Of a DNA stretch of 64,000 nt, positions 60,218 to 64,000 are shown piece by piece. The notes below the pieces were generated by a model. The model worked only from the letters and a program-made list of their open reading frames with translations. It was not told the DNA's origin and did no database searches. The position numbers and the translations under genes were made by a program. Every line of letters starts with the position of its first letter. Position 1 is the stretch's first letter. Source of the stretch: JAYPWI01 sp964629575 (GTDB lineage: Bacteria > Actinomycetota > Acidimicrobiia > Acidimicrobiales > Poriferisodalaceae); contig CAZVUM010000023.1 of assembly GCA_964629575.1 (NCBI GenBank), forward strand, positions 1 to 64,000, in the 5' to 3' direction.

Positions 60218-60640
60218 ATGGCACGCAAGGACTCCCTCGAGAAGCTTCGAAACGTCGCACTCTTCGCCAGCTGCTCCCAGCGGGATCTCACCAAGATCGC
60301 CCGGGCAGCGGACGAAGTCGCGGTTCCCGCCGGCACGGTGTTGATGGAGCAGGGGGACATGGGTCGCGAGGCCTACGTGATCCTCGAGGGAACCGCCATC
60401 GTGCGCCGCAACGGCCGAAAGATCGCCGAGCTCGAAGGCGGCGAGTCCGTGGGCGAGCTGTCGCTCCTCGACCTGGGGCCGCGCACAGCCACCGTGGTCG
60501 CCGGCACCGACATGCGTGTTCTGGTCCTCACCGCCCGCGCCTTCACCGGACTCATCGACGACAGCCCCGCCCTGGCCCGCAAGCTGCTGGCCGCGATGGC
60601 TGCACGCGTCCGCGACCTGGACCGCAAGATCTTCGGCTGA
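60218..60640 (+). CDS. Stand-alone cyclic nucleotide-binding domain protein
   Basis: A 140-residue protein made only of a Crp-type cNMP-binding domain: KLRNVALFASCSQRDLTKIA, the PAGTVLMEQGDMGREAYVIL strand pair and GESVGELSLLDLGPRTATVVA, which is the phosphate-binding cassette (G-E-L-S...R-T-A). No HTH follows, so it cannot bind DNA alone. It probably senses cAMP, or acts as a regulatory partner. Complete; the gap begins 21 bases after its stop. Sits beside the PII gene, divergently. Confidence 0.88.
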   Translation: MARKDSLEKLRNVALFASCSQRDLTKIARAADEVAVPAGTVLMEQGDMGREAYVILEGTAIVRRNGRKIAELEGGESVGELSLLDLGPRTATVVAGTDMRVLVLTARAFTGLIDDSPALARKLLAAMAARVRDLDRKIFG

Positions 60641-60647
60641 GTCTTCG

Positions 60648-60790
60648 CCGCAATCGTCGCTNNNNNNNNNNNNNNNNNNNNNNNNNNNNNNNNNNNNNNN
60701 NNNNNNNNNNNNNNNNNNNNNNNNNNNNNNNNNNNNNNNNNNNNNNNNNNNNNNNNNNNNNGCTCCGCTCCCTCCTCTGCGGATTGCCAT
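60648..60790 (+). repeat. Dispersed repeat interrupted by an assembly gap (100 N at 60662-60761)
   Basis: The left flank ends CGCCGCAATCGTCGCT and the right flank begins GCTCCGCTCCCTCCTCTGCGG, the start and end of the same repeat seen at 1657-1802. The assembly stopped inside it. The 100 N are a default and the true distance is unknown. Confidence 0.7.
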
Positions 60791-60843
60791 GGCCCGCCTC
60801 GGGTTCGCCCACGTGGACTGCTCTTGGCTTCCAGGCCGTGAAG

Positions 60844-60849
60844 TAGCTT
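60844..60849 (+). promoter_or_regulatory. -10 hexamer TAGCTT, leaderless start of the Fe-S oxidoreductase
   Basis: TAGCTT ends seven bases before the GTG at 60857 and argues for that start. Confidence 0.45.
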
Positions 60850-60856
60850 GGCCGCC

Positions 60857-63391
60857 GTGACAAACGGACGCATCAAGCCGCATCACCTCGCCCTCGCCAT
60901 CGGTGTCGTCTTCGCCGTCGTGACAGCGGCGTCGGGCATCGCGGCGACGGTGTTCGACTTCCACAACGACAACGACGTCCACCGCACCGTGTTCGGGAAC
61001 ATCCCGGGTGGCCTCAAGCTGGCGTTCTACGTCGTCACCGTCGGGCTGATCCTCATCGGCGCCTGGAACTTCAGCCAGCGAGTCCGCAACTGGGAACGAG
61101 GCGCACCGGACAACCGCGGCACCACCGGCAAGAACGCTAACAAGCGCGTGCACGACTATCGGGCCGGCGTGATCATGCAGACCCTGCTGCGCGATCCAGC
61201 CGCCGGCGTCATGCACGCCCTCCTCTACTACGGATTCCTGGTCCTCCTCGCCGTCACGACCACCCTCGAGATCGACCACCAACTCCCCGAGAGCATGAAG
61301 TTCCTGCACGGCGGCGTGTATCAGGGCTTCAGCTTCGTCGGGGACCTGGCCGGCACCTTCTTCGTCGTCGGCATGCTCTGGGCGATCGTTCGCCGCTACG
61401 TCCAGCGTCCGTACCGCATCAAGATCAAGACCCGGCCAGAGCATGCGATGGTGCTCGGCATCCTGCTGGCGATCGGTGTCACCGGGTTCGTCGCCGAGGC
61501 GTTCCGTATCGCATACGAAGGCCGTCCGCAGTACGAGGAGTGGTCGTTCATCGGCTACCCGCTGTCGGACCTCTTCGATGGCATCAACTCGATCGCCGGC
61601 TGGCATCAGGCGATGTGGATCGCCCACATCATCACCTTCTTCGCCTTCCTCGCGATCCTCCCGATCACGATGCTCCGCCACATGTTCACCTCGCCGCTGA
61701 ACATGTACCTGAAGGACCGCGAACGCCCCAAGGGTGCGATGCGTGCGCTTCCCGACCTCATGGAGGCCGAGGACATCGAGACGATCGGCGCCTCGGTCAT
61801 CGAGGACTTCACATGGAAGCAGCTCCTCGACACCGACAGCTGCACCATGTGCGGGCGCTGCACCTCCGTGTGCCCGGCGCACGCCACCGGCAAGCCGCTC
61901 GATCCCCGCGAGATCGTGCTCAAGACCGGCGAGATCATGGCAGCGACGGGCGAACACGGTGCCGTGTCGCCTCCGATCGGGGTCGACAAGGAGATCACGG
62001 TCAGCGCCAACAACATGTTCGAGCGGGTCAGCACCGAGGAACTCTGGTCCTGCACGTCGTGCCGGGCCTGCGACGAGATCTGCCCGGTGAACATCGAGAT
62101 CCTCGACAAGATCCTCGACATGCGCCGGTACCTGACCCTCATGGAGTCGGACTTCCCAGGTGAGCTGGGCGGCGCGTTCCGCGGCATGGAGAACAACGCC
62201 AACCCGTGGAACATGAACAACGGCGAGCGTGCCGTCTGGGCCGACGACATCGACGTGGAGGTGGTCGAACCGAGCGATCCCTTCAGCCACGAGTACCTCT
62301 ACTGGGTGGGCTGCGCCGGTTCGTTCGACGACAAGAACCAGAAGGTGTCCGAGGCCACGGCGAAGCTCCTGCGCCGCGCCGGAGTCGACTTCGCGATCCT
62401 CGGCCCGTCGGAGATGTGCACCGGCGACTCCGCGCGCCGCTCCGGCAACGAGTACCTGTTCCAGATGCTCGCAGCCCAGAACATCGAGACGCTCAACGAG
62501 ATGGGCGTCCAGAAGATCGTCACCCAGTGCCCGCACTGCTTCAACACGCTGCAGAACGAGTACCCCCAGTACGGAGGCAACTGGGAGGTCATCCATCACA
62601 GCCAATTCCTCGAGGAGCTGGTGGAGTCCGGGGCCCTCGATCTGTCCGAAGCACGCCTCGAGGAGCGGGTCGTGTACCACGACAGCTGCTACCTCGGCCG
62701 GCACAACGACATCTACATGGCGCCGCGCAACGTCATCGGCCAACTCGGTGGAGTCGAGATCGTCGAAGCCCCGCGCAACGGCACGACCGGCATGTGCTGC
62801 GGTGCCGGCGGAGCCCGCATGTGGATGGAAGAGACCATCGGTACCAAGGTCAACGACGAGCGCTCCGAGGAGCTGCTCGGCACCGGTGCAAGCCGCATCG
62901 CCACCGCGTGCCCGTTCTGCTACATCATGATCGACGACGGCGTGAAGGGTCACGGCGTCGAGGACGATCAGGTCAAGGTGGCCGACATCTCGATCCACCT
63001 GGTCGAAGCGCTGGAGGCGACCGAAGCAGCAGCGGCCGCCGAGGCTGCTGAGCGTATGGCGGCCTTCCCCGCCGGCGGAGGCACCGCGACCCTCGAAGCC
63101 GAAGCACCCGCCGAAGCACCAGCCGAAGCCGTCGTCGACGATCTCACCCGGATCGAGGGCATCGGTCCCAAGAGCCAGGAGCTGTTGAACGCCGAGGGAA
63201 TCACCTCGTTCGCTCAGCTCGCCGCGGGCGAGCAGGCCCAGTTCGAAGCCATCCTCGATGCCGCGCCCAACATGCCCTTCGCGGCAAGCACAGCGACCTG
63301 GGCTCGCCAGGCCCAGTACCTGGTGGACGGCGACGAGGCCGGCTTCCAGGAATACACCGACCACCTCGATGGGGGCGTCGAACCGGACTGA
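60857..63391 (+). CDS. Membrane-bound Fe-S oxidoreductase (HdrDE-like) with C-terminal HhH-like domain
   Basis: An 844-residue fusion. Residues about 1-290 hold five or six membrane helices of the nitrate-reductase-gamma/HdrE type with histidines for b-heme. Then two [4Fe-4S] ferredoxin motifs, CTMCGRCTSVCPAHATG and CTSCRACDEICPVN, and two CCG domains (VGCAGSFDD...; TQCPHCFNTLQNEY; YHDSCYLGRHND; TGMCCGAGGARMWM; ATACPFCYIM) as in heterodisulfide reductase D. An Ala/Glu/Pro-rich hinge (about 710-770) leads to IEGIGPKSQELLNAEGITSF, a helix-hairpin-helix-like module more typical of DNA-binding or protein-scaffold proteins. It likely passes electrons between a flavoprotein and quinone. GTG start; no partner such as etfAB is visible in the window. 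Confidence 0.88.
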   Translation: MTNGRIKPHHLALAIGVVFAVVTAASGIAATVFDFHNDNDVHRTVFGNIPGGLKLAFYVVTVGLILIGAWNFSQRVRNWERGAPDNRGTTGKNANKRVHDYRAGVIMQTLLRDPAAGVMHALLYYGFLVLLAVTTTLEIDHQLPESMKFLHGGVYQGFSFVGDLAGTFFVVGMLWAIVRRYVQRPYRIKIKTRPEHAMVLGILLAIGVTGFVAEAFRIAYEGRPQYEEWSFIGYPLSDLFDGINSIAGWHQAMWIAHIITFFAFLAILPITMLRHMFTSPLNMYLKDRERPKGAMRALPDLMEAEDIETIGASVIEDFTWKQLLDTDSCTMCGRCTSVCPAHATGKPLDPREIVLKTGEIMAATGEHGAVSPPIGVDKEITVSANNMFERVSTEELWSCTSCRACDEICPVNIEILDKILDMRRYLTLMESDFPGELGGAFRGMENNANPWNMNNGERAVWADDIDVEVVEPSDPFSHEYLYWVGCAGSFDDKNQKVSEATAKLLRRAGVDFAILGPSEMCTGDSARRSGNEYLFQMLAAQNIETLNEMGVQKIVTQCPHCFNTLQNEYPQYGGNWEVIHHSQFLEELVESGALDLSEARLEERVVYHDSCYLGRHNDIYMAPRNVIGQLGGVEIVEAPRNGTTGMCCGAGGARMWMEETIGTKVNDERSEELLGTGASRIATACPFCYIMIDDGVKGHGVEDDQVKVADISIHLVEALEATEAAAAAEAAERMAAFPAGGGTATLEAEAPAEAPAEAVVDDLTRIEGIGPKSQELLNAEGITSFAQLAAGEQAQFEAILDAAPNMPFAASTATWARQAQYLVDGDEAGFQEYTDHLDGGVEPD

Positions 63392-63437
63392 CTCCGTCTC
63401 CGATGGTCACGGCTGCTCGATCCGACAGCCCGGACCG

Positions 63438-64000
63438 TCAGGACCGGTCGAAGTTCTCGTGGTAGCGGCTCGGCGTCGGGCCGCGCTGACCGCGATACTT
63501 CGAGCCGAGCTTGTCCGATCCATAGGGGACGTCGGCCGGCGTCGTCATCTGGATGAAGCTGATCTGGCCGATCTTCATGCCCGGATACAACGTGATGGGC
63601 AGGTTCGCCACGTTCGACAGTTCGAGGGTGAGGAAGCCGTCCCATCCGGCGTCGACAAAACCGGCGGTGGTGTGGATCAGAAGACCCAGACGCCCGAGCG
63701 ATGACTTGCCCTCGATGCGACCCACGAGATCGTCGGGAATCGCAACCCGTTCGAGCGTGGAGCCCAGCGCGAACTCCCCGGGGTGCAGAACGAAGGCGTC
63801 GCCATCCTTCACCACCACCTCTTCGGTGAGGTCGGTCTGGTCCTCTTTGACGTCGATCACCCGCCGGGTGTGGTTGAGGAACACGCGGAAGGTGTCGTCG
63901 AGCCGCAGATCGACCGACGACGGTTGAATGCTCTGCTCGCCGAGCGGCTCGATGACGATGCGCCCAGCCGCCAGTTCGGCCCGGATCGTGCGGTCGGAGA
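63438..64000 (-). CDS. dcd: dCTP deaminase (dUMP-forming), 5' end outside window
   Basis: The gene runs off the right edge; only the first two codons are missing (the window begins at the SDRTIRAELAAGRIVIEPLG segment, normally preceded by Met-Leu). About 188 residues complete. Blocks IQPSSVDLRLDDTFRVF, EGKSSLGRLGLLIHTTAGFV, DAGWDGFLTLELSNVANLPI and the C-terminal GSKYRGQRGPTPSRYHENF match the bifunctional type of Mycobacterium (deaminase plus dUTPase giving dUMP directly): the HTTAG motif replaces HVTAH of the E. coli monofunctional enzyme. A separate dut is also present in the window. Confidence 0.93.
   Translation of the reverse strand, partial: SDRTIRAELAAGRIVIEPLGEQSIQPSSVDLRLDDTFRVFLNHTRRVIDVKEDQTDLTEEVVVKDGDAFVLHPGEFALGSTLERVAIPDDLVGRIEGKSSLGRLGLLIHTTAGFVDAGWDGFLTLELSNVANLPITLYPGMKIGQISFIQMTTPADVPYGSDKLGSKYRGQRGPTPSRYHENFDRS

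Noticed and set aside
60203..63364. A 1053-codon minus-strand open frame opposite the Fe-S oxidoreductase
   Set aside because: It is antisense to a gene with clear Fe-S motifs and spans an assembly gap; its composition (rich in Arg, Gly, Val, His) is that of a GC-rich shadow frame.

Overview
The window is a 64 kb, high-GC, gene-dense chromosomal stretch with three runs of exactly 100 N, so it comes from a scaffolded draft or metagenome assembly. The gene set points to an actinomycete, most likely of the Acidimicrobiia: a WhiB7-type regulator, an HspR-controlled dnaK operon, ClpS followed by a DUF2017 protein, PurS/PurQ/PurL purine enzymes, a dUMP-forming dCTP deaminase, a caa3-type oxidase and many apparently leaderless promoters. 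The class assignment is inference from gene content; no rRNA gene is present.

Layout. 1-2.8 kb: probable edge of an integrated element (hypothetical gene and a 3' half-tRNA), then ybaK, a thioesterase, dut and a duplicated 62-bp repeat. 2.8-10.4 kb: orn, an MBL hydrolase, a whiB7-like gene behind a leader that looks like a transcription attenuator, thioredoxin/CcdA, pdxH, paired crcB genes, serS. 10.5-20 kb: a minus-strand cytochrome oxidase operon (cox1-like, cox3-like, a membrane protein, ctaC, ctaD, ctaE, subunit IV) with ctaB upstream and ctaA divergent; ctaA is followed by clpS. 20-33.5 kb: DegV, PlsY, tRNA-Glu, a two-component system, PilZ, OsmC, Nudix, a beta-propeller protein, rpmB-rpmG, an L,D-transpeptidase, YcaQ, tRNA-Asp and tRNA-Phe, malic enzyme. 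33.6-48.9 kb: pyrE and eleven purine genes (purM, F, L, Q, S, C, B, D, A, K, E), many joined by 4-base overlaps. 49-60 kb: clpB, a chemoreceptor, a decayed ImmA/IrrE-PIN toxin-antitoxin pair, and dnaK-grpE-dnaJ-hspR. 60-64 kb: PII, a cyclic-nucleotide-binding protein, a large membrane Fe-S oxidoreductase and dcd.

Three things stand out. First, the oxidase operon starts with a clear subunit I homologue in which all six histidine ligands of heme a, heme a3 and CuB are replaced, together with its own subunit III-like partner; this looks like a non-catalytic oxidase-like module co-transcribed with a normal caa3 oxidase. Second, the whiB7-like gene has a leader ORF whose last codons can pair perfectly over 12 bases with the 5' arm of a terminator hairpin, the arrangement expected for ribosome-controlled attenuation. 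Third, heat-shock control is self-contained: hspR lies in the dnaK operon, a good HspR operator (HAIR) lies before clpB and a half-match lies in the dnaK promoter.

A recurrent signal is a -10 like hexamer (TANNNT) placed 6-9 bases before the start codon of many genes, indicating leaderless transcripts. Two of the three assembly gaps coincide with a dispersed intergenic repeat, and the third is an artefact flanked by an identical 55-base duplication.
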